This document shows, one piece after another, positions 1 through 5,874 of a stretch of DNA of 6,793 bases. This DNA comes from Bacteroidota bacterium. GTDB lineage: Bacteria > Bacteroidota > Bacteroidia > Chitinophagales > Chitinophagaceae. Within the stretch, counting starts at the first letter, position 1. Each line of letters begins with the position of its first letter. Below the pieces are notes generated by a model. The model was not told where the DNA came from. It saw only the letters and a list, made by a program, of their open reading frames with translations, and did not search any database. Location of the stretch: assembly GCA_947463975.1 (NCBI GenBank), contig CANHUW010000091.1, positions 1-6,793 of the forward strand, written 5' to 3'. The translations under genes and the position numbers were made by a program.

Positions 1-176
1 AGCATTTTTTTCTTTTTACTACCAATAAAACCTTTTTCAAATACATCAAATCCAAGTCTTAAGGGAATACGCAATAAATTAAGTCGATTAAAGTTGGTTT
101 CTTTACCTCTTTTCTCTACTTCACATATTAAAATTCTTGCTGCGTTACTACCAATATCTATTGCTGCGAGTATCAA
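1..176 (-). CDS. ppx: Exopolyphosphatase, Ppx/GppA family (N-terminal 58 codons, cut by window edge)
   Basis: The Ppx/GppA family hydrolyses terminal phosphates from polyphosphate (or pppGpp) and has an ASKHA-type ATPase fold. Read leftwards from 176, the frame gives L-I-L-A-A-I-D-I-G-S-N-A-A-R-I-L-I-C. This is the family's N-terminal phosphate-binding strand, with the DIGSN motif at residues 7-11 and the conserved Arg14. Further on comes R-I-P-L-R-L-G-F-D-V-F, which resembles the usual RxxxRLGxxVF segment. The frame is open to the window edge. Upstream it is closed by TAA at 198-200, and no ATG or GTG lies between that stop and DIGSN, so TTG at 174-176 is the only ordinary start. It lies 7 nt after the ppk1 stop, so the two genes are almost certainly one operon. 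Ppx rather than GppA is inferred from the ppk1 neighbour. The catalytic C-terminal part is outside the window. Confidence 0.9.
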   Translation of the reverse strand, partial: MILAAIDIGSNAARILICEVEKRGKETNFNRLNLLRIPLRLGFDVFEKGFIGSKKKKM

Positions 177-183
177 TTTCTTT

Positions 184-2244
184 TTATTTTTTCCCTTTTA
201 AAAAATTATAGGTCTCTTCTTGTGACTTGAATTTTAGTCTGCTTGAAGGTACATATTTATTTAATAATTCTGCATCGATAATTCTTGCTTTTTGATTATC
301 CTTTAATTGAATTTGAATAATATCAATCAATTCTTTTTTTATTTTTGGATCTAAAATTGGTGTGGCTACTTCAATCCTATGATCTAGGTTTCTAACCATC
401 CAATCTGCACTAGATATAAACACCTTCTCTTTTGCATTATTATGAAATATCATTACCCTTGCATGTTCTAAATATTGATCTACAATACTAATAGCGTTTA
501 GTTTTTCATTCCATTTATCAGCTTTTTTATCTAAAGTCAAAATACCTCTAATAATTAGATGTACTTCCACATTAGCTTTTACTGCTTTATATAAGTATTC
601 CAACAGGGTTATATCTGTTAAAGAATTTAATTTGATAATAATCTTTGCTGTTTTTCCTTTTTTTGCCCACTTTATTTCATTCTCAATTAATTGAATGATA
701 GAGGCCCTCATATTTACCGGTGTAACCAATAAATTGCTCATTTTAGCAATAGGCTTATCGCCTTGTTGCCAATTTTCGAGGTAATTAAAAATCCTGGTTG
801 CCTCATTCATTAATGGCTTTGACGCAGTTAATAAACAATGATCTGCATAAATTTTGGCAGTTTTTTCATTTAAGTTACCAGTACTAATAAAACCGTATTT
901 AACTAATCTTTTATTTGCTCTTTTTTGAATTATGCAAAGTTTGGCGTGGACTTTTTTATTAGGAACTCCAACCAATACATTGATACCTTCTTCCTCCATG
1001 ATAGATTTCCATTCAATATTAGCTTCTTCGTCAAACCTGGCTTTTAATTCTAAAAATACCGTAACAACTTTGCCGTTTCTTGCAGCATTGATTAAAGCAT
1101 TGATTACTTTAGAATTGGATGCCAAACGATATGCAGTAATTTTTATACTTATAACATCATCATCCATTGCAGCTTCTCTCAGTAAATCGATCACAGGGTC
1201 ATATGAATGGTAAGGGAAGTGCAACATGACATCTTGTTTCAAAACAATCTCTGAAACCAATTCCTTCTTTTTAAATGCAGGATGTATGAATGGAGCTGGT
1301 CTATTGGTTTTTTCTGTGATAACATTTGGAAAATCCATAAAATGTCTAAAATTATGAATATGTCCACCAGGAATAATACTGCTTTTTCTAGTAAGTTTCA
1401 GCTTTTTAATCAAAAATTCTAGCATCTCCGCATTCATCTCTTTTTCATACACAAAACGTACAGGCTTGCCTTTCCTCCTGTTTTTAATTCCTTTAGAAAT
1501 TTTATCAATAAAATTTAAACCTACTTCCTGATCTAAATCAATCTCTGCGTCTTTAGTGATTTTAAATATATGCGCTTCGTATTGATTGAATTTAAAGTGC
1601 GAAAATATAATTGGCATATTAAATTTGATCAAATCTTCTAATAAAATAATTGATGTTGTTCCTGCTTTAGAAGGTAAGATAATAAACCTTCCAACAGATC
1701 TTGAGGGTACTTCAATAAGAGAAAATTTTTCGTTATATGCATCATTTTTATTTCTCATGACAATGGCCAAATACAGGCTTTTGTCTCTTAAATAAGGCAA
1801 TTCTAAAAGGTTGTCAATCATGAGAGGAATGATATAATGTCTTACTTCCTCATCAAAATATTTTTTAACAAATTCTTTTTGTTCAAAATTCAATTTCTTT
1901 TCATCTAATATTTGAATATTTTTTTCTTTTAGTTCTCTACTTATATTGTTCCAAATTCTATTAAATTCGTTCTGTTGTTTTAATACTACTCTTTGTATAT
2001 CATCTAAAATAACTTGAGGGCTATCAATTAAATCGTAATCTATTTTTTTCTTTTTATCAGCTAATTCGGACATCCTTTTTAATGTAGCCACTCTTACTCT
2101 AAAAAATTCATCCAAATTATTGGAGAAAATGCCTAAAAAGCGAATTCTTTCTTTTAAAGGCACTGACAGGTCATTGGCTTCTTGAAGCACTCTCGCATTA
2201 AAGCTTAACCAGCTTATATCTCTCGGTATGAATTTTGATTTCAT
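184..2244 (-). CDS. ppk1: Polyphosphate kinase 1
   Basis: Makes inorganic polyphosphate from ATP through a phospho-histidine intermediate; in other bacteria it is associated with the membrane. The 686 aa match the family's usual length of about 690. The N domain opens with R-D-I-S-W-L-S-F-N-A-R-V-L and contains S-N-N-L-D-E-F-F (41-48). The catalytic core has A-Y-R-L-A (Arg373), K-A-R-F-D-E (Arg403), V-H-A-K-L (His433, equivalent to the autophosphorylated His435 of E. coli), S-T-G-N (454-457) and Tyr466. The C2 domain has I-R-G (Arg566), L-E-H-A-R-V (His594, counterpart of E. coli His592) and S-S-A-D-W-M-V-R-N-L-D-H-R. Catalytic residues I can place are intact. The stretch after I-R-G reads I-L-T-L-D-K-K-A instead of the common ICCLxPG type, so one C2 loop is divergent. 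The ATG start fits the conserved N terminus. Ppx follows after 7 nt. Expression probably starts in the 137-bp gap shared with the divergent operon. Confidence 0.97.
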   Translation of the reverse strand: MKSKFIPRDISWLSFNARVLQEANDLSVPLKERIRFLGIFSNNLDEFFRVRVATLKRMSELADKKKKIDYDLIDSPQVILDDIQRVVLKQQNEFNRIWNNISRELKEKNIQILDEKKLNFEQKEFVKKYFDEEVRHYIIPLMIDNLLELPYLRDKSLYLAIVMRNKNDAYNEKFSLIEVPSRSVGRFIILPSKAGTTSIILLEDLIKFNMPIIFSHFKFNQYEAHIFKITKDAEIDLDQEVGLNFIDKISKGIKNRRKGKPVRFVYEKEMNAEMLEFLIKKLKLTRKSSIIPGGHIHNFRHFMDFPNVITEKTNRPAPFIHPAFKKKELVSEIVLKQDVMLHFPYHSYDPVIDLLREAAMDDDVISIKITAYRLASNSKVINALINAARNGKVVTVFLELKARFDEEANIEWKSIMEEEGINVLVGVPNKKVHAKLCIIQKRANKRLVKYGFISTGNLNEKTAKIYADHCLLTASKPLMNEATRIFNYLENWQQGDKPIAKMSNLLVTPVNMRASIIQLIENEIKWAKKGKTAKIIIKLNSLTDITLLEYLYKAVKANVEVHLIIRGILTLDKKADKWNEKLNAISIVDQYLEHARVMIFHNNAKEKVFISSADWMVRNLDHRIEVATPILDPKIKKELIDIIQIQLKDNQKARIIDAELLNKYVPSSRLKFKSQEETYNFLKGKK

Positions 2245-2265
2245 AAAATGCTTTTAGTATAATAA

Positions 2266-2273
2266 CAAAATTA
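2266..2273 (-). promoter_or_regulatory. Candidate -7 promoter element for ppk1-ppx
   Basis: On the minus strand this reads TAATTTTG, an exact match to the Bacteroidota -7 consensus TAnnTTTG, 21 nt before the ppk1 ATG. Transcription would start about 15 nt before the ATG. I see no TTG (-33 element) at the usual spacing, and short AT-rich matches arise easily by chance, so this is only a candidate. Confidence 0.35.
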
Positions 2274-2323
2274 TTGAATATCAATCTAGTCTATTTTTAT
2301 CATTGGTTTATTAATAATTTCTT

Positions 2324-2348
2324 AATCTATTGGTAATCTATTGGTAAT
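2324..2348. repeat. Perfect 11-bp tandem repeat in divergent promoter region
   Basis: AATCTATTGGT occurs twice head to tail (2324-2334 and 2335-2345), followed by AAT. The core ATTGGT occurs a third time at 2302-2307. The copies are about one helical turn apart, 34-58 nt before the start of the metallophosphoesterase gene, so they would place two proteins on the same face of the DNA. The region 2245-2381 holds no gene. A weak TAnnTTTG-like box (TACGTTTT, 2356-2363) lies just downstream and could be the plus-strand promoter. The repeat itself is certain; a regulatory role is inference. Confidence 0.6.
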
Positions 2349-2381
2349 ACATAATTACGTTTTTTACATAAACTAACCTGT

Positions 2382-3224
2382 ATGAATAAAAGATCAATGG
2401 AGATTTGTATCCTAAGCGATATTCACCTAGGTACTTTTGGTTGTCATGCTAAGGAAGTGCTAAATTATTTACGAAGTATTGAGCCCAAAACCTTGATACT
2501 TAATGGCGATATCATTGATATTTGGCAGTTTAGTAAACGTTTCTTTCCAGCTAGTCATATGGCAGTGATTAAAGAAATCTTTAATATGGCCAGTAAAGGT
2601 ACAAAGGTGGTTTATATAACAGGCAATCATGATGAAGCATTAAGAAAGTACGCAGATTTCGAAATGGGCAATATCTTATTGACCGATAAGATAGTTTTTG
2701 AAATTAATGGCGAAAAGAACTGGGTATTTCATGGAGATGTATTTGACAGAACCACAAAAGGTAGTGCAAAAATTTTGGCTAAATTAGGGGGCTATGGATA
2801 TGACTTACTGATATTAATCAACAGTGCTTCCAATTGGGTTAGGAAATTAATGGGAAAGGAGAAAATGAGTTTTAGCAAAAAAGTTAAAAACAGCGTAAAA
2901 AAAGCAGTGTCTTGGATAGGCAATTTCGAACAAACTGCTGCCGAATTAGCTATAGAGAATAATTATCAGTATGTTATATGTGGTCATATTCATCAACCGC
3001 AACAAAGAGTGGTGACTACTGAAAAAGGTTCAGTGACGTACTTAAATAGTGGGGATTGGATTGAGAACCTAACTTCTTTAGAATATTATGATAAGTCTTG
3101 GAATTTATATCATTACGACCCTAAGCAATTTGAACATGTATCTTCTGATAAAATAAAAGTAGTTCATTTAAATAATGAATTAAATGTTCTTACAGATGCA
3201 GTAGCATTTCAAGTTTCTTTCTAA
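2382..3224 (+). CDS. LpxH-like metallophosphoesterase (UDP-2,3-diacylglucosamine diphosphatase family)
   Basis: A calcineurin-like two-metal phosphoesterase of 280 aa. Metal-ligand motifs appear in the canonical order: D-I-H (Asp13, His15), G-D-I-I-D (Asp43), G-N-H-D (Asn82, His83), H-G-D (His117), G-H-I-H (His202, His204), then N-S-G-D-W (222-226). Between H-G-D and G-H-I-H is a helical insert of about 75 residues containing N-W-V-R and basic patches, like the lid that LpxH enzymes place over the lipid substrate. LpxH cleaves UDP-2,3-diacylglucosamine to lipid X in lipid A synthesis. This protein is longer than E. coli LpxH (about 240 aa) and belongs to the C-H-A-K-type relatives, whose exact substrate I cannot assign. 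No signal peptide or membrane segment is visible, so it is probably a cytoplasmic or peripheral membrane protein. An in-frame ATG at residue 6 (2397) is an alternative start. Its stop overlaps the start of the glycosyltransferase gene (TAATG), which suggests the two are translated together. Confidence 0.85.
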   Translation: MNKRSMEICILSDIHLGTFGCHAKEVLNYLRSIEPKTLILNGDIIDIWQFSKRFFPASHMAVIKEIFNMASKGTKVVYITGNHDEALRKYADFEMGNILLTDKIVFEINGEKNWVFHGDVFDRTTKGSAKILAKLGGYGYDLLILINSASNWVRKLMGKEKMSFSKKVKNSVKKAVSWIGNFEQTAAELAIENNYQYVICGHIHQPQQRVVTTEKGSVTYLNSGDWIENLTSLEYYDKSWNLYHYDPKQFEHVSSDKIKVVHLNNELNVLTDAVAFQVSF

Positions 3225-4210
3225 TGAAGATTTTATATGCTATACAAGGAACAGGGAATGGCCATATAAGCAGGGCAGTTCAACTACATCCATATTTAAA
3301 AAAATATGGTGAAGTGGATTACTTTTTAAGTGGATCGAATGCTCAATTAAATACTAGCTTACCCATTAAGTATAGAAGTAAGGGCCTAAGCCTTTTTTAC
3401 AAAAAAACCGGAGGACTAGATTACTTTAAAATACTTCAATCATTTTCCTTAAAAATTTTCAAAGATGCCATAAGATTGCCCGTTGAAAGGTATGATATTG
3501 TAATTAATGATTTCGAATTTATTACTTCATTAGCTTGTAAATTTAAAAAGGTACCTTCTATTCATTTTGGACATCAGGCAAGTTTTCAAAGTAAAAAAAC
3601 ACCAAGATCACCTAATTTCAATCCAATTGGCAATTTCATCCTTAATAGTTTTGTTCAATCAAAAAAATATGTAGGATTACATTTTAAACAATTTGATGAA
3701 AATGTATATAATCCTATTATTAAAGATGAAATAGTAAATGCAACTCCCATCAATGATGGACACATTACTATTTATCTCCCTCAGTATTCATTAGATTATT
3801 TAGAGCCTTATTTCCTAGCTTATCCAAATTTTCATTTTGAAATTTTCACTAAAGAAGTCAGCCAAATAACTTGCAAGAAAAATATCTGTTATTTTCCTAT
3901 CAGTGATAATGCGTTTACGCATAGCATGATAAGATGCTATGGCATTATTACTGCTGGAGGATTTGAAACGCCAGCAGAAGCCATGTATTTGAATAAGAAG
4001 GTCATGAGTATCCCTATTATTGATCATTTTGAACAAGAGTCCAATGCAGTGGCCTTGAAGAATATGGGAGTTAAAGTAATTGAAAAAATAGACCAAAATT
4101 TTGATAACCATTTTAATCATTGGATAAATGAAATGTATCCTATCAAACTTGAATTACAATACTCAACCGAAGAGCTTGTGGATTTACTTTTTAAAAAAGC
4201 ATTAAACTAA
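3224..4210 (+). CDS. GT-B glycosyltransferase family protein
   Basis: A 328-aa protein with the two-lobed GT-B layout. The N terminus M-K-I-L-Y-A-I-Q-G-T-G-N-G-H-I-S-R-A has the glycine-rich loop with G-x-G-H (Gly12, His14) that opens MurG-like, UGT-like and Glyco_trans_1_3-type transferases. A midpoint F-G-H-Q (115-118 region) closes the first lobe. The C-terminal lobe has the nucleotide-sugar motif T-A-G-G-F-E-T-P-A-E-A-M (243-254), followed by I-P-I-I-D-H-F-E-Q-E-S-N-A (263-275). The conserved Glu252, Glu270, Gln271 and Asn274 are where this superfamily binds the donor. Donor and acceptor cannot be read from sequence. The 1-nt overlap with the LpxH-like gene upstream and the 4-nt gap to the next gene indicate a shared transcript, so a lipid or envelope acceptor is a reasonable inference. 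No transmembrane helix is evident; a cytoplasmic-face membrane-peripheral enzyme is likely. Confidence 0.85.
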   Translation: MKILYAIQGTGNGHISRAVQLHPYLKKYGEVDYFLSGSNAQLNTSLPIKYRSKGLSLFYKKTGGLDYFKILQSFSLKIFKDAIRLPVERYDIVINDFEFITSLACKFKKVPSIHFGHQASFQSKKTPRSPNFNPIGNFILNSFVQSKKYVGLHFKQFDENVYNPIIKDEIVNATPINDGHITIYLPQYSLDYLEPYFLAYPNFHFEIFTKEVSQITCKKNICYFPISDNAFTHSMIRCYGIITAGGFETPAEAMYLNKKVMSIPIIDHFEQESNAVALKNMGVKVIEKIDQNFDNHFNHWINEMYPIKLELQYSTEELVDLLFKKALN

Positions 4211-4214
4211 TATT

Positions 4215-4559
4215 ATGTATATCATCTTAAATCAGGAAGGGGAGAAAATTGCTCATATCAATAATATGATCATTCTAGATGTTACTAAAGAAAATGTAAT
4301 TGGTATTTTAATTGGGGATTGTTTTTTTGGGAAAACCACAAAAGTGATTGGTAAAATTTTTAATAGTACAGCTTATTTGGTGAATGGTGAGATTGTTGGT
4401 AAAGTAGAACGTAATAAAGAATCCAAAGCAAGTAGTATTAAGAAGACGCAACTTTTAGAGGCTTGGGATATATTATCGAATATAAAAGAGCATACTTGTG
4501 AGTGGATTAAAGAATCCAAGAAATGGTCCAAAAAATCTTTTGAAGAACATTTAGCATAG
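4215..4559 (+). CDS. Small protein with four 16-residue repeats (probable beta-flower fold)
   Basis: A 114-aa protein of unknown function. Residues 11-74 form four units with an exact 16-residue period, anchored by K-I-A-H-I (11), N-V-I-G-I (27), K-V-I-G-K (43) and E-I-V-G-K (59). Each has two hydrophobic residues, then Gly (His in the first), then a short strand and turn. Residues 1-10 (I-I-L-N-Q-E-G-E) resemble the end of repeat 3 (A-Y-L-V-N-G-E), as if the N-terminal strand closes a ring with the last repeat. This pattern recalls the small Bacteroidota proteins annotated as '4-fold beta flower'; that name is from memory. Residues 75-114 look like a charged helix with Trp84, Trp97 and Trp104. 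No signal peptide, membrane segment or catalytic motif is visible. It starts 4 nt after the glycosyltransferase stop and is the last gene before the terminator, so it may be an accessory or binding partner of that pair. Confidence 0.75.
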   Translation: MYIILNQEGEKIAHINNMIILDVTKENVIGILIGDCFFGKTTKVIGKIFNSTAYLVNGEIVGKVERNKESKASSIKKTQLLEAWDILSNIKEHTCEWIKESKKWSKKSFEEHLA

Positions 4560-4572
4560 TCTGAATTAACTT

Positions 4573-4607
4573 AAAAAGCCCTCTGAAAATTTCAAAGGGC
4601 TTTTTTT
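4573..4607. terminator. Bidirectional rho-independent terminator between convergent genes
   Basis: Left arm AAAAAGCCCT (4573-4582) pairs perfectly with AGGGCTTTTT (4596-4605). Inside, after one C/A mismatch, TGAA pairs with TTCA around a 3-nt loop, giving a long compact hairpin. The plus strand ends in seven T. The minus strand also reads a T tract after the hairpin, so it can stop both the three-gene operon ending at 4559 and ald, whose stop is at 4620. Confidence 0.92.
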
Positions 4608-4619
4608 AAAACAAGTTAA

Positions 4620-5705
4620 TTATCCATTAAAGGCTTCCACAACGCCTTTGTGTAAAATTTTACCTGCTCTAATATTTAAACCTTTTGCTAAAGCTGGATT
4701 TTCGGCTGTAGCCATTTCCCATCCTTTATTAGCAATGGCAATTGCATAAGGTATAGTTGCTTGAGTTAAAGCTCTGGTGCTTGTTTGAGGAGCTGCGCCA
4801 GGCATATTGGCAACACAGTAATGTATAACGTCATCAATTACAAATACTGGATTTTCATGTGTTGTTGGTTTACATGTTTCGATACAGCCACCTTGGTCTA
4901 CCGCTACATCCACAATCACAGATCCTGCTTCCATTAATTGTAAGTCTTCTTTCTTCACTAAGTGTGGTGCTTTTGCACCATGTAATAAAACTGCCCCAAT
5001 GAGTAAGTCTGTTGTAGGTAATTTTTCTTTAATTGCTAATAAGGTAGAGTATTGTGTTACCACATTCGCTGGCATCACATCTGACAAATATCTTAATCTT
5101 GCCAAGTTGGTATCCATGATAGTTACATTAGCACCTAATCCAGCAGCCATTTTTGCTGCTTGTGTTCCAACTATACCTCCACCAATTACCAAAACTTCTG
5201 CTGGCTTAACACCAGGCACACCACCTAATAATTTTCCTTTTCCACCAAATGGTTTACCTAAATAATATGCACCTACATTAATAGCCATTCTTCCAGCTAC
5301 TTCAGACATTGGTACTAATAATGGCAAAGAACCATCTGCTAATTCTACAGTCTCATAAGCAATACAAACTGCATGAGTTTTCATCATAGCTTCAGTTAAT
5401 TCTTTTGATGCAGCAAAGTGGAAATAAGTAAATAAGATTTGACCAGATTTAATCAATCCATATTCTGCAGCCAATGGCTCTTTTACTTTTACAATCATCT
5501 CTGCTATATCGTATACTTCTTTAGCAGTAGATAAAATAGTAGCACCAACGGCTGTGTAAGCTTCATCAGAAAAGCTTGAACCAGCACCTGCCTGAGTTTC
5601 AATATAAACTTGATGGCCATTTCTCACTAAAGCATCCACACCTTCTGGTGTTAGGCCAACTCTATATTCTTGAATCTTAATTTCTTTTGGGCAACCAACT
5701 ATCAT
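4620..5705 (-). CDS. ald: Alanine dehydrogenase
   Basis: NAD-dependent enzyme interconverting L-alanine with pyruvate and ammonium in the cytoplasm; used to grow on alanine or to assimilate ammonium. With the start at ATG 5703-5705 the protein has 361 aa and begins M-I-V-G-C-P-K-E-I-K, as the family does. Numbering then coincides with Mycobacterium tuberculosis Ald: Arg15 (E-Y-R-V-G-L-T-P), Lys75 (V-K-V-K-E-P), His96 (Y-F-H-F-A) and Asp270 (V-D-V-A-V-D) are the substrate and catalytic residues. The Rossmann loop is G-G-G-I-V-G (175-180), with Asp198 in I-M-D-T-N for the NAD ribose. Y-C-V-A-N-M-P-G-A and the C-terminal helices complete the fold. The frame is open to a TTG at 5759, but those 18 extra codons are not family-like and I reject them. 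The gene is divergent from the Lrp/AsnC-type regulator, a known arrangement for Lrp-family control of ald, and shares its terminator with the convergent operon. Confidence 0.97.
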   Translation of the reverse strand: MIVGCPKEIKIQEYRVGLTPEGVDALVRNGHQVYIETQAGAGSSFSDEAYTAVGATILSTAKEVYDIAEMIVKVKEPLAAEYGLIKSGQILFTYFHFAASKELTEAMMKTHAVCIAYETVELADGSLPLLVPMSEVAGRMAINVGAYYLGKPFGGKGKLLGGVPGVKPAEVLVIGGGIVGTQAAKMAAGLGANVTIMDTNLARLRYLSDVMPANVVTQYSTLLAIKEKLPTTDLLIGAVLLHGAKAPHLVKKEDLQLMEAGSVIVDVAVDQGGCIETCKPTTHENPVFVIDDVIHYCVANMPGAAPQTSTRALTQATIPYAIAIANKGWEMATAENPALAKGLNIRAGKILHKGVVEAFNG

Positions 5706-5815
5706 GATTTTGGGTTTATTTCTGTACAAATTTGGTTCAAAAGAAAATATTTTTATCAATTGTCAAATAATCAGTAAAATTTTCTATTAAAATATCAAAT
5801 AATGGAAAATATCAG

Positions 5816-5823
5816 TAATTTTG
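5816..5823 (+). promoter_or_regulatory. Candidate -7 promoter element for the Lrp/AsnC-type gene
   Basis: TAATTTTG matches the Bacteroidota -7 consensus TAnnTTTG exactly and is the same octamer found before ppk1. Transcription would start near 5830, giving a leader of about 45 nt. No TTG is found at the -33 spacing. It overlaps the left arm of the inverted repeat at 5821-5840. Confidence 0.35.
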
Positions 5824-5840
5824 AGTCTAAATATGCTCAA
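5821..5840. repeat. Inverted repeat TTGAG-N10-CTCAA, candidate operator
   Basis: The 5-bp arms TTGAG (5821-5825) and CTCAA (5836-5840) are perfect complements, with centres 15 bp apart. The repeat lies over the expected transcription start of the Lrp-type gene and overlaps its candidate -7 box, where an autorepressor would sit. The short arms make chance a real possibility. Confidence 0.4.
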
Positions 5841-5874
5841 TAACAGAAAATATTTCTTTCCTTAATGATAGTTT

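Larger units (their letters stand above)
5706..5874. promoter_or_regulatory. Divergent ald / Lrp-type control region with repeated motifs
   Basis: This 169-bp AT-rich gap holds no gene but several repeated words. GAAAATAT occurs three times in the same orientation (5743-5750, 5805-5812, 5846-5853), with starts 62 and 41 bp apart, near six and four helical turns. TCAAATAAT occurs at 5763-5771 and 5795-5803. ATCAGTAA occurs at 5770-5777 and 5811-5818. AGAAAATATTTCT (5845-5857) is a 13-bp palindrome with a 3-nt centre. Lrp/AsnC octamers bind several phased AT-rich sites and wrap DNA, so this is the expected place for the neighbouring regulator to act on ald and on itself. The repeats are visible; the binding is inference, and AT richness raises the chance of accidental repeats. 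Confidence 0.5.

Noticed and set aside
932..1213. Open plus-strand frame of 93 codons inside ppk1
   Set aside because: It is antisense to the conserved catalytic core of PPK1, has no recognisable motif, and is a shadow of that coding constraint.
1586..1795. Open plus-strand frame of 69 codons inside ppk1
   Set aside because: Antisense to PPK1 with no family resemblance or own promoter.
2382..2396. Whether the LpxH-like protein really starts at its sixth residue (ATG 2397)
   Set aside because: Both starts are possible; the upstream ATG was kept because a few residues before the first beta strand are common in this family, but it is not decisive.
3815..4120. Open minus-strand frame of 101 codons inside the glycosyltransferase gene
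   Set aside because: Antisense to the conserved donor-binding lobe; its composition is that of a reverse complement and it shows no motif.
4999..5265. Open plus-strand frame of 88 codons inside ald
   Set aside because: Antisense to the NAD-binding domain of Ald; the proline-rich end is the complement of glycine-rich loop codons.
5706..5759. 18-codon upstream extension of ald starting at TTG
   Set aside because: The residues do not resemble the family; starting at 5705 makes the catalytic numbering match known Ald enzymes, so this stretch is treated as leader/promoter DNA.
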